DNA of 64,000 nucleotides from Linepithema humile. Lineage: Eukaryota > Arthropoda > Insecta > Hymenoptera > Formicidae. Below the pieces are notes generated by a model. That model saw nothing but the letters and a program-made list of their open reading frames with translations. It did no database searches and was not told the origin of the DNA. The DNA lies in the NCBI RefSeq assembly GCF_040581485.1, contig NC_090128.1, positions 17,724,931-17,788,930 on the forward strand, given 5' to 3'. Positions 1-10,678 of this stretch are shown piece by piece (the stretch's first letter is position 1; each line of letters begins with the position of its first letter). The translations under genes and the position numbers were made by a program.

Positions 1-600
1 TCTTTTGTAGCGAGAACAATTTTAAATAAAAAATTTCCGGGAAGATGGATCGGACTTCATAGTCCTCAGTGTGGCCATTATGGTCTCCGGATCTTACGCC
101 CATGGATTTTTTCGTGTGGAGCTTTTTAAAAAATAAAATATATGAAACTGCTAGCAAATTAAGAAGATTTGCAAAATAGAATACGAAACGCATGTGCAGA
201 AAACTCTTGCTACATTAAATAGAGTGAGAGAAAATTTCATACGCAGAATCACGTTATGCTTAGAAGAAGCTGGTAATTTAATAGAACATTTGTTATAAGC
301 ATGTTTTAAATAAAAAAATATTATTTATCTTTATTTTGTAAATTGTGTTATTTGTTTAATAATCGTTTAATGTTTACTAATTTTATTATTATGTTGTTAT
401 TAATATTTTTATTATTAAACAACTATTGCATATATATTATTAAATCTTACACTATACCAGAATGGTAAAACTCAAATTTCTTTTGCCTTATTTTCCGCCG
501 GACTTGCGATCTAACCTTATTCTGCACGGCCGGTAAAGCATGCCCCTGCCGATAAACAAATAGGCAACCCGACTTACTGATCTGTATGTTGCGGAAGCAC
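1..600. other. AT-rich stretch without a recognised gene
   Basis: No open frame with protein-like composition and no terminal repeats are visible. The sequence is AT-rich filler upstream of the repeat cluster that starts near 616. Confidence 0.6.
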
Positions 601-615
601 CCTGTACACGCTTCA

Positions 616-710
616 CTGTGTTCCGAAATTCACTGCCAGTACTGAAATCTTATAGTTTACGTTACGTATATTGTAGATTTTCAGTACTGGCAGTGAAATT
701 CGGAACACAG
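616..710. repeat. Short inverted repeat (hairpin), about 35-bp arms
   Basis: Bases 616-650 are repeated as their reverse complement at 675-710 with about one single-base insertion, leaving a loop of about 24 bases. The arm starts CTGTGTTCCGAAATTCACTG. This could be a tiny MITE or a structured end of a larger element; no target duplication was identified. Confidence 0.8.
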
Positions 711-1249
711 CCTGTATTTATTTCGAATAGCATGTTAACAGCCCTAAATATTTGGGAGCCCCTTTTAAACTGGAGCCCCCGGGACGTACCCGGGCTTCCC
801 GGGTGGTAGTTACGCCACTGGCTCAATGTATAAGGCAAAGTATAAGGCCATGGGTTAGAATAAAAATCGGCGGGACCGGTAGGTGATTACCGGCCGCGAC
901 TTGGTATAGAGCACCGGTCCTAAAAAGAACGGCTTTAGCGAGGGTGCACGTTGCAACTCTTTCCCAAGCGTCGGAGGTACTTCGTTCGGGAAGTGATCCT
1001 TGGTTTGTCAACTGCTCTTCGAGCAAGCCCTAGGCGGCGAGGTTTGAGTGGCGATGGAGCGTGTCTCCGATGCGACTTGCACTGTGGCGGTTTCGGTTCT
1101 CGGCGGCGCAATTCGTTCTGCGAGCCGAGGAAAAAGAGTGCAGCCGGTGACACCACTGTAAGAATCAGCGATCCCGGAAGGAAAATTGGCAGCAGCCGAG
1201 GAAATACAAAGACCATCCGCAGCAGTTGGAGATCCTGAAAAAAGGGGCT

Positions 1250-2160
1250 AGAACAGCCAAAATTAGAATTTAAGATAATTTTAAGTCTTCATGTATTTAA
1301 TAAAGTTATTTAACATTTTATACTAGTAAATAAAGCGTATTCTTACTTACCAACAAACACACATGTAAACATAAAGTAAAGCAAAGCGACAAATAGCATA
1401 ATATAGCATAAGAGAGAAAAATCTCAAATAATAAACAGATTAAAAAGGTAATAATTACTATAAAAATGCGTATTAAAAAGTAAACCAAACGAAATCCAAA
1501 CAAAATAAAATGTTCAAAATTAATTTTCGGTACTGCCAAAACCAGTAAATTTGATAACCGGCTAAATTTTATTAATTATAATAAATTTTATTTTTACAAG
1601 TAAATTACGTTCCATAAGATATAAAAAGCGTAGTTCATAAAGAAAAAATAACCTAGCATAATAAACAAAATTTACTATAACAAATAACCATGATTGGCTG
1701 AAGCACTCAGAGAGGAGATATGCCCAAAACCTTTGGGTATATAAGGGGCAGTCAGCAGAGACAGTGAGTGAGAGTTGACAGTAAGTCTTCGGACAGACGG
1801 AGTTTCCCTCGGGGAGGACTATTCTTTAAGAATCGAATCGAGTAAACCGGTAGTAGTGTAAAATGACTCGGGTTAGTCATTACGCGTAATTTTAAGGTTA
1901 TCACGCGAACGCGAAAAATGTATAATGCGGCATGGAAAGTGACCAGCTGTGACTAAGATTGACTCATTGTAATCACATAAAAAACAAGTGTTAATTATTT
2001 TTTAATAAATTTTTATTTTTAATTATTTTATAATATTAAAAATGTGTTCAGTGTTGTGGTTTATTCCTCCCTATCACAAATCATCTTTTGGTATGAGATA
2101 CGGGAACCCGCGGGTGCAATCTGAAAAAATAAAACGATTAAAATTAAACAAACAATAAAA
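1250..2160 (+). mobile_element. Extra LTR-like segment inside repeat copy A
   Basis: This stretch is absent from the paralogous repeat at 40 kb. It is AT-rich at first. From about 1690 it carries a TATA box, a downstream G/A-rich leader, AT-rich poly(A)-like sequence, and a TATCACA end followed by a possible primer-site-like stretch. That order fits U3-R-U5, but no second LTR and no target duplication were found, so the exact edges are unknown. Confidence 0.3.
1738..1745 (+). promoter_or_regulatory. TATA box of the LTR-like segment
   Basis: TATATAAG sits in a GC-richer context (GGGTATATAAGGGGCAG). It is followed about 30 bases later by the GTGAGTGAGAG leader, as expected for an LTR promoter. 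No gene can be assigned to it here. Confidence 0.45.
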
Positions 2161-2869
2161 GATATTTACCTGGTGAAGCAGCGGCTGATCCGGAAGACGA
2201 GTTGAACAGTGAGACCTGTAATAAAAGAAACATTAATAGTGACAACTCAGCGGATGCAGTGTACGCTTTGCGTAAATTCGGAAACAGATTATAAACGAGC
2301 CTGTAGCAGCGATCACCGAGGCCACGACATGCTGTCCAGAGGACTGTATCCTGAGAAAGAAGGATGTCGATACACGTGGGCGGCGATCAATCTGTGCTGA
2401 CTGGACGGCCGGCATTCCGACTGAGGAAATCATCATTCTTGCTGATAGCAGGTCAAATCAGCTGGCGACCATAAAGGTGGAACGCATTATGTCTACATCG
2501 ATAAGTGACAAGCATGGCGCCTTGTTATAATAAACATTCGACCGGTCACAAGAGATCTCCGTATGCGGATATCTTCTGGTGCAAGAGTGTCCCGTGGAAG
2601 CCAAGTCAACCATACGTAGAATTCAAGCGGAATAAATCTCCACTGTAAAGCCTGCGGCGGCGATAGCGAAGCTGGTGCGTCAGCGAGCCGCAAAGGAATA
2701 TTCCTTGGTGAAGTGTGCGGCCGGAGCTGGGACCGAGTTTTCTGCCTTCGTGCCTTTCTATAAACTGTGAGAAAGTCGAGAAAACTTGTAGCGAACTAAT
2801 CGGTTACACTGGTTACGCTCTTTTGAAACAGAGCTACTACTCAAGTCAAGGGCCTTTGTAGAGAGCTTG

Positions 2870-2897
2870 CACAGTGCGGTCACCGTGGACAATATTC
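2870..2897 (+). repeat. Left terminal inverted repeat with RSS-like layout
   Basis: The heptamer CACAGTG (2870-2876) is followed by 12 bases and then ACAATATTC, which matches 6 of 9 positions of the V(D)J nonamer ACAAAAACC. In AT-rich DNA such a nonamer match is weak evidence; the heptamer itself is exact. Confidence 0.75.
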
Positions 2898-3325
2898 GAA
2901 AAAATTATTATTAATATTAATTATACTAATAAACTTAAATTAACGATCACTAATTATATTTTGATAAACACGCATTAATACTTACCTAGAGTACTTATGA
3001 ATGTCTTACAATTGCAGCCAAATGTAATATATAAACAATTGCAAAAAAATTAACCTAATTTTATAAAAAAGAATACAGCTTAACTCTGATAATTAATATT
3101 TGCAAGAATTACTTATAAGAAAAAATTTATTATGGAGAATAGTAATCAAGGTATATACTTTTTGTTTAAATCAAATAATTTATTAATATGTACCTATATA
3201 TGCACTCATTTTATTTATAAAATAATAATAATAAATTCGAAGTATTGTTTTATTCACCAACTTAACCTATACTTTTAAGTAGATTTGACATAAAATATTT
3301 TGTACTTTAAATTATCTGATATTCC

Positions 3326-5382
3326 TTGTATATTATATTTTTAGAATTCAAAAGTTTTATCTGCTACATACTGCTATATGAGTTTTTTTCAGAATGTGGA
3401 CTCAAGTTAAAAAATTCGGATTTATTGAAGTTGTGGATTTCGAGTAAAAAGACAGAAAGAATATCAAACATAACAATGAAAATTCAGTCATTATTAAATA
3501 TTACTGAGTGTACCGATTCAGTTTATGATAAAATGAAGAAAACAACCGAAGATTACTGCCTAGCATTGAGTAAGAAGTGGAAAGATTGTTTGCGTAACAA
3601 AAACTATTTGTTGCGATGACATCATAAGTGGTTAAACAAAGAAATTCAACTTGTTGATATTTTTCCTAAACGAAAAGCGATTCCCAGTAAATCACAACCA
3701 GGACGTAGTCGTGGGAGACCACAAATATCTTTCGAAGACGCTTCATTAAAAACTAAAAGGAGACGTGTTCAAGATTTAATTACATCAAGATCATCTGACG
3801 AACTTTGTTTGGCTGTAACATTATTGCAAAAAACTCCTAAAACTTCAGACCAGGCACTTCCTCGCATAGCTCCGCATGATATAATTGCATTGTATTTAGA
3901 TTTAGACCTATCAGAAAGAAAATATTTAATACTTAGGTCCTTTGTTAATACTTTACATAAAAGCTCGTACTCGTTTCCGTCCGTAAAAGTCCTTAGACAG
4001 ATGAAAAGATCATTCTTGCCTTCATCGATATCTGTAACTGAGATATCTGCTGAAATAGATTTGCAAGATTTATTAAACGTAACTGCTGATAGCATTTTAA
4101 AAATGGTTAATATCGAAAATGTTACCAATTTAAAGCTTTTATGTAAATGGGGATTTGATGGTAGCTCAGGTCATAGTATTTACAAACAGAAATTCACTGA
4201 AAATTCATCTCAAACAGATGAATTTATGTTTGTAATTGCTTTTGTACCACTTAAATTAATAGATACCAGAAATAACAAAGAGTTATGGATAAATCTTCGT
4301 CCATCGTCTACGTTTTTTTGCCGTCCAATTAAATTTATATTTATGAAAGAAAGTCAGACATTAGTAAGAGAACAAGAATCTCTTATGATTGCAAAATTAA
4401 AAATCTTTCTCCTTACATGATTAATTCTAATCATTACAATGTGCAAATTGATTTTCAGTTATACTTTACGATGTTGGATGGTAGTGTTAGCAATATTTTA
4501 TCCAATACTAATGCGACTTCTAAATGTTTTATATGCGGAGCAACTCCTAAAGAAATGAATTTCCCGAACATAACTCAGAAGCTTCCAGATACTGAAAATT
4601 TTCGTTTTGGCTTATCTACACTTCATTGTTGGATAAGATTTTTTGAATGTATCCTACACATTTCTTATAGACTTCTATTTAAAAAATGGCAAGTAAGAGG
4701 TGAGGAACACAAAGAAATCTTTGAACAAACAAAAAAGCAAGTACAAGAAAATTTTAAGGCTCGATTAGGTCTTATTGTAGATAAGCCAAAACCAGGATAT
4801 GGTTCAAGCAACGATGGTAACACTGCAAGGAAGTTTTTCAGCAATAGTGAAATTAGTTCTCAAGTTACTGGCATCGATAAAAATTTGATAGATAAGTTTT
4901 ATTTAATTTTAAGAGTGCTATCCAGTTGTAAGGCAATAAATACAATTAAATTTGAAGTACTCCTGCAAGATACTCTAAAATTGTATTTAGCGTTATATAG
5001 CTGGTACTATATGCCAAGTAGTGTGCATAAAGTATTAATACACGGCTGTGATGTAATACATTATTTTGATCTACCCATAGGACTTCTTTCTGAGGAGGCT
5101 TTAGAGGCTAGACATAAGGAAATTCGAAAAAATCGACTAAATCATACTCGTAAAACAAGCAGAGAGGATACAAATAGAGACCTCATTAATGTTCTTTTAC
5201 TTACCTCGGACCCTCTAATTTCAAACCGTAGAAAAACTACCACAAAAAAATCTAATGAAGATTTTTCAGATATTCAAGATTATCTGCTTAACATAAATTC
5301 ATCAGGAATGTCAAATGACATGCCTGATGAATCTATATTACCAGACATGCACTTGAGCGATACTAATTCAGACAGTGAATAG
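3326..5382 (+). pseudogene. Transib/RAG1-like DDE transposase, broken
   Basis: One reading frame runs from about 3326 to 4420 with an in-frame TGA at 3617-3619. It continues one frame over from about 4417 to 5382, so there is at least one stop and one frameshift. RAG1-core landmarks appear in order. KWGFDGSSG (near 4147) carries the likely first Asp. A Cys-x2-Cys pair (CFICGA) occurs near 4534. LSTLHCWIRFFE aligns with the RAG1 LHCD segment, though its Asp position reads Trp here. GNTARKFF resembles RAG1 GNFARKLM. A final HKVLIHG...LLSEEALEARHKE holds the likely catalytic Glu. An acidic tail follows. The family assignment rests on these motifs plus the Transib-type ends. The missing second Asp may be mutation or my misalignment. 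Confidence 0.8.
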
Positions 5383-5520
5383 TTATCATTTCTAATAAAA
5401 ATATGTTTTTGTTTTTAGATATAATATTACATATAATTACTTTTTATTAACTTCAAACATAATTGTGAGTTCTTTTTAATATTAAAAACATACTTCTTGT
5501 GCGATTTATATATGAGTTTC

Positions 5521-5558
5521 TATTTTTGTCCCAATAAAACAAATTTGGCCGCACTGTG
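5521..5558 (-). repeat. Right terminal inverted repeat with RSS-like layout
   Basis: Read inward on the minus strand, CACAGTG (5552-5558) is followed by a 22-base spacer and then ACAAAAATA, which matches the first seven bases of the V(D)J nonamer consensus. The spacer is close to the 23-base class. The first 13 bases agree with the left end except one. Confidence 0.75.
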
Positions 5559-5839
5559 GCTTGCCTTGAAACGAGTGAGTAAAGAAAGAATCGAATCGAC
5601 GCTCTTTTATAGTAAGTCAATCGAATCGCTAGATAGCTTTACACCGCCTGCGCTATCTGGCGGTGTAGCCGTAAGCGTGGAGCTTGGCTGAGGACCTGCG
5701 GCGCGTAGCGGCGTCGCGGTGAACTACATAGATTAACTTTCCATCTAATTCATTAAACATCTGGTTTAAAAAAATTAAAAATATGTTGAGAGGTATATGT
5801 TTATATTTATGTTATATAAATGTTTATACGTATTTGTAG

Positions 5840-5961
5840 GTGCAGTTCAATTAAAATACCCGCAAGCTACCGAACATGAAATTTCGGAACCAATAAAATC
5901 ATGGCTTCGTCATGCAAATGAAAAAATAAAAAAACTGTATGCTGCACAATTAAATATTTAA
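5840..5961 (+). CDS. Possible orphan 3' exon of an unknown gene
   Basis: After a splice-acceptor-like TTTGTAG, a frame of about 40 codons reads KYPQATEHEISEPIKSWLRH and ends in KKLYAAQLNI and TAA. It has clear protein-like composition (Trp, His, charged residues) in very AT-rich DNA. No upstream exon could be attached to it. It may be the last exon of a decayed transposon-associated gene. Function unknown. Confidence 0.3.
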
Positions 5962-6719
5962 TACTTTTCTTTATATTTTGTTCATGTATATAATTCATAC
6001 ATAATATTAGCGATTTTATGTACACAATATTATGTATGTAATATTATTCATATTTAGTTATAATTTTTAGTAATATTAAGTTTATTAATTTATATTTAAC
6101 AGTGACTAGTGCAATTTTAAAATGTACAAGACGTATCTTTAGCTTTTGTTTTTATATATACAAATTTTATTTTTATTGTGACTATTTTTACATTATATAG
6201 TAAATAAAAAATTTTTTAAAAATTACATATTTTATAATAAAATGTGCTTTATATGTACTATTATTTATATTACTTATACGTACTTTACCTTTTTTGAAAT
6301 GTGTCTATTTCTTAAAATAATGTAATATAATAGAAGCTTTTATTTTTAGAAATTTTGCTAATAATCTTTCCTTTATGCTCATAAAGATACATACATGTCA
6401 AATGTCTATATAAAATATTTGAAAAAATATGTATTTTGAAAAAATGTTTCAAAAATTGTTTAGTTTTAAAGGAGTAATAAAAAGTAGTAATAAAACAATA
6501 TCTTGATAGTGGTGTCATTAAAGCGAGATTGTCGTAATTTTTTAAAATATAAATAATTAATATGAAATTTTTCGAGAGAGAAAGAGAGAAACATTACTTA
6601 TTAAGATTACTGTTTTATTGCTTTCTTAACTTAAAACTAAACAATTTCTGTTTAAATCTTTTTAAAAAATATATTTTTTAAAGACATTTTAAATAAATAT
6701 TTAAAATAAATATTTTTCT
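5962..6719. other. AT-rich stretch, nothing recognised
   Basis: Homopolymer-rich and AT-rich throughout, with no protein-like frame and no clear repeat ends. Confidence 0.6.
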
Positions 6720-6863
6720 GGGTGGTATTTATAGTCCGATTTTATATTTAGAATCTTCTTATGATTTCATTCAACTAATGAAATAATGTTGCGCAACCAT
6801 TTTGTTGATTGAATGTTTTAAAATGATTTCGAATATAAGATCGGATTATTAACACCATCCTAT
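6720..6863. mobile_element. Hairpin MITE, about 145 bp
   Basis: The left arm starts GGGTGGTATTTATAGTCCGA. The right arm, reverse-complemented, starts GGATGGTGTTAATAATCCGA and stays alignable for about 70 bases, meeting at a TTGCGCAA centre. This is the form of a foldback MITE; no autonomous partner is present in the window. Confidence 0.75.
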
Positions 6864-6904
6864 ATTCAATAATTTTATTTGGATTTTATCTGGATAAAAA
6901 AAAG

Positions 6905-7135
6905 ATATCCAGGGGACATTGTTGGGATCTAATTTAATCATATGTAGGATATCCCAGGAATATCCCAGGGATTTATTTTTGGATGTCCTACGGATATCTG
7001 AAAAGCGGACATTCGGATATCCCACAGATGCCCTACGGATATCCTACGGCTTTGTACAGACATCCCAGGGATATCTGAAAATCCTTTACATTACATCCCA
7101 CGGACATCCGTAGGATGAAATTTTGCTATGTGGGG
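6905..7135. repeat. Degenerate GGATATCC array next to a transposon-like end
   Basis: Variants of GGATATCC(C/T)A(C/G)GG recur about ten times in both orientations within 200 bp, spaced 10-25 bases. The array ends in TTTGCTATGTGGGG, which read inward begins CCCCACATAGCAAAATTTCA and looks like a transposon terminus with subterminal motifs. No opposite end was found. From 7137 to 7499 nothing further is visible. Confidence 0.5.
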
Positions 7136-7499
7136 TAATATTTCACACCACTGTTTTCGTCTGTACGTATTTTTTGGGAACCTATTAAATATATTAAGAA
7201 TTCAAATTTTATTTTTAATATTTTCTAATATATATTACATCTTTAAACAATTGTTTATTGTAATAAGTCTATGTTTAATTTATTAAGATTTGGTAAATTC
7301 TATTATGCAAGATCTTACATTATTGTTGTACTTACGTGTAAAAAGTTATCTTCTGCTTTTTTTCGAGTTCTTGTTTATATGATTTTCGGTAGGTTCTATT
7401 AGAACAAGTTTCCAAAATACACGATGGCATTTTTCTAATACTTTATTCGTATACTTCTTTTTACTTTAATTTCATTTGACACTTCTTTACACTATGAAG

Positions 7500-8756
7500 C
7501 AGTGATGCGATATTTCCCACAGCGGTCCCGGCTCCGCTGCCTCACACAACCTCACAGAAGCGCTACGTCACGTATCCGTGTGAGCTCGGCTGTTCAACCA
7601 ATGGAAGAGAGCGAACGTCTCCCTTCCACCGAGCCGACACAACAGACGATAAATGCATGCTACTTGCATGTTAAAAGCAAGCGTTTCTGATTCAGAAAAG
7701 AAATTCTGAGGCGAGTGACTGGAATATTAAAGATCACCTGTTCGAGATTTGCTTCGTGCAACTTTCTTTTCTTTTTTCCGCATTTGTTTCTAACATAGTA
7801 AATCATCAGATAATATTTTTTTGCCAAAAAAAATAATATTTTCTATTTATCAATAATATTCGCATATGTTAAACTAACAATTTTAAAAATAATACAAATC
7901 TGCTATTGTCAATAGAAAAATAAAAAGATATTTTACAATGTTGCAACAAAGTGCTAATTTAACATATGCGAATATTTTTAATAAAGATAAAATAATTTTT
8001 TTAGCCAAAAACATTATCTAATAATTTACTTAAAACAAATATCGAAAAAGGAAAAAGTTGCAAAATCACAGTTTTCAAACAAGAGATTTTTAATATTCTT
8101 GCCATTCGCCTTACTCGTTTAACCATGCTTGCTATTTTACATTTATCAACATGAAAGATTACACACCTGCAAAGCTTTTAATTATTTATTTTAAACTATT
8201 GCATATTAGCAAGAGTTACTGCAGCAACTACATATACATGTACTGTGGAGATTAGTGGAAGAACACAGTAACATATTAAAAATGCAGTGAAATAGATGTA
8301 AGATTAGTAATTTTATTAGTATTATTAATAAGTAGTGGTCTTCCGCACCATTTTTGAGGTTCCACTTATGGCGCGTTCGATTTTTTTATAAGTGGATCGT
8401 CGCCTGAAGCCCTATTGTACCACTTTTTACACCTGTTATTTACAGGTTAAAATAATTTACAGTAGTTGACACTGTATCTTTGTATCTATATACTTACTGT
8501 ACTTTGTATACTCACTGTACTTGTATTTTTGCGCGTTGCGCGTATATTGGCGAATTGGGAAAATTACTTACTTTATAACTTTCTATGAATACAAAATATA
8601 TTTTGTATTTATTATGCCTGCAATGCTATCAAGAGTAATGTGAAATACAAGGTGTCCCATTTTAAACGATCCACTCAAATATCTCAGAGACACCGAGTTA
8701 AATAAAAAAATATATTTCATAGTATAGATATTTCATAGTTTATGTAAAATTATGTC
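7500..8756 (+). mobile_element. One-armed relative of the palindromic element
   Basis: It begins CAGTGATGCGATATTTCCCA, exactly the tip of the 10679-13899 palindrome, and follows its arm with small differences for over 1.2 kb. The centre is missing. The last 40 bases match a part nearer the palindrome middle, so an internal deletion is implied. The copy then stops abruptly at an LTR-type fragment at 8757. It has no open reading frame of its own. Confidence 0.8.
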
Positions 8757-8890
8757 TGTGGCGGCTCACCGCCACACCGCTGCACGGAAGCGGCCTAGTA
8801 CGCCGCGGCGCCGCTACGCGCCGCAGGACCTTTGCCGAGTTATGAGCCTGCAGATACACCACCAGGTTGCGCAGGCGGTAAGGCTTTCTC
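8757..8890 (+). mobile_element. Fragment of the TGTGGCGG LTR-type repeat
   Basis: Starts TGTGGCGGCTCACCGCCACA, a self-complementary hairpin. It continues with the GC-rich segment also present, in the other orientation, at 40650-40809 and partly at 5630-5724. Only the first 130 bases or so of the repeat are present, joined directly to the truncated arm at 8756. Confidence 0.7.
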
Positions 8891-9761
8891 CATATATGTA
8901 ATACTCCTATATTGCTAGTCTCGTATCTTCACAATGAGAAGGACGAGCCCCATAAAAGAGAGATGCACGAATTCCAAATATGGGCATGGACGGTCAAGTC
9001 TCATTATGCGCAGGCGCGTCTATTGAGTGAGTGTGAGCGAGAGACAAAGCATTAGAAAATAAAACGGAAAGAACGCGAAACAAAGAAAACATTACCCGGT
9101 CGCGCCCGAATGTTTATTCGCAACGTACCTCTGACGGATAAATGTTAATTAACGAATGATAATATTTGAAGAGAAAAATTGAAATTATAGATGCAGGGTT
9201 TTTCATTTTAATTAACGTTCTAAAATATCTCGAGAATAAGATATGGAATTGGAAAATGTAATCTTTTTATGTAGAAGCGTTTTTGATAGTTCAAGCAAGT
9301 CATTATTACTGTTTTAAATGGAACGATCCTAAGATTTAATTTACATCGATTCCTCAGAATATTCAGCGTAAAAAGTTGTACGAGTAAAATAGACAAAAAT
9401 GGAATACGAAATATTTTATTCTTTAATCTGACGTATTTCAACATAAAATATCTCGTAAATATTTCTTCAAATCTTCATGAAATAAATCATCTTATCAGTA
9501 ATCTTTTTCAGAAAAGAGAAATGATGGTACATAAGTAAATACATAAAAGACGTACATATTAGATCGGATCAAATTTAATGTGAAATTATAAGAAATACAT
9601 TTTACTTGGGTTTTTTGAATTTGTGAAATGTAGGATAAAATAAAGATTGCGCTCATGTCCACAATTTCTTTTAATCGGTTACGTATATATAATGTTACAT
9701 TTTTATGAATATCTTTACACAATTAGTCGTGATTAAATAATATTAATTTTGTGTATTTATT
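8891..9761. repeat. Gene-free stretch with a diverged copy of the palindrome arm
   Basis: Between about 9190 and 9480 the order of phrases (TTTTAAATGGAAC..., ATCGATT..., CGTAAAAAGTTGTA..., AAAATATCTCGT) follows the inner arm of the 10679-13899 palindrome near 11985-12160 at much lower identity. The rest is AT-rich and featureless. No gene is supported here. Confidence 0.5.
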
Positions 9762-10563
9762 TCAAAGATAAACTTCTTTTTCAGATATTTTATGGGCTTC
9801 GTAAAATAATCGAATGTTAAGGTATAATTCTATAATATTTTTGCACAACTGACTGCGATGATTATCTAAAATGTCTTGAGATAATATATGATTATCCATC
9901 ACATTCTTGAATGTTGACGGAAACTCCAGTTCCCCTACATTAGGAATAACTAATGTGGAAGCTGGAGGAATATCAATAGAAGGCATTGATCCTGTAAAAC
10001 AATAGCATAACGTTAAACCAAAGTTGTAACAATTCTCTTGTCAGTATTTACTACCCTCAATAAAAAACAATTTTTATGTTTCAAACTTACGTGTTTCATC
10101 AATTATATTCTCAGATGTTGACTGGAACTGCAGTTTGGCAGCTGGAGAATTTGGAACATTAATGGAAGGCACTGCTCCTGGTTTCAATAACCACTTTCTG
10201 CAACACAGTTCTATGCTATTTTTATAATCACTCGGTACAAAGTGATCGGAGCAAATGTGTATATACATCACATTGTCCTTGTCAGATAATTTGCAGGCAT
10301 GCAACCACTGTGCCCGAATGCTCACCTCTTTTGGAAATCTACAAATAATTATTATTTATTCCATCATGCTGTTAACTGCTTGATAATCCAATCATGTGTT
10401 ACAGTAAATCTAATGTAATAATGCTATGCAAATAAGTTGAATTAGAGAAAATAAGTATAACATTTTATAAATACACATTTTACGTGTAAGATATTTACTT
10501 GTGCATTGCAAAATTTCCATCCTTTGCTGCCTTTTTCTGACACAAAAAACAAATTCGCACCAT
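9762..10563 (-). CDS. THAP-domain protein, three exons
   Basis: Exons at 10499-10563, 10091-10338 and 9762-9991 join with GT-AG introns into one open frame of 180 residues, with ATG at 10561-10563. The N-terminus is a THAP zinc finger: CFLC near the start, the split HKFP motif rebuilt across intron 1, a Trp in AQWLHAC, and CSDHFVPSDY. THAP domains bind specific DNA and are found in P-element transposases and their domesticated descendants. The C-terminal half has no recognised domain. The gene starts 43 bases from the left end of the Harbinger element, so that insertion lies in its promoter or 5' leader. It could be a host gene or a leftover of a P-type element. Confidence 0.75.
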
Positions 10564-10678
10564 TGCACAGATCACGAATATAGGTTATGTGAAAATATCG
10601 CCTAAAGGTGCCTACTGATGGACGCGGCAAGTGCCGCGCGCGGCAGCGCGGCACTTCAAAAAGAACTAGATTCTAGGG

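Larger units (their letters stand above)
2870..5558 (+). mobile_element. Transib (RAG1-like) DNA transposon, complete ends
   Basis: The element is 2,689 bp. It begins CACAGTGCGGTCA and ends, read inward, CACAGTGCGGCCA; both tips are the seven-base motif CACAGTG. A perfect 5-bp target duplication GCTTG lies at 2865-2869 and 5559-5563. The related repeat at 40 kb has a single uninterrupted GCTCG at 40597-40601 in the same context, which is the empty site and fixes both boundaries. Transib elements are known to leave 5-bp duplications and to have CACARTG-type tips, and are regarded as the ancestors of RAG1 and its recombination signals. The internal transposase gene is broken. Confidence 0.9.
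827..5724 (-). mobile_element. LTR-type repeat, copy A, interrupted by a Transib element
   Basis: Three blocks (about 841-1240, 2540-2869 and 5559-5720) align in order with a repeat at 40008-40809. Read on the minus strand the repeat resembles an LTR: the 40-kb copy starts TGTGGCGG with a hairpin and has a TATAAAAGAGC box, also visible here near 5605. Copy A lacks the first part of that terminus. The Transib element at 2870-5558 and an extra segment at about 1250-2540 interrupt it. No coding part of the parent retroelement is present. Confidence 0.6.
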
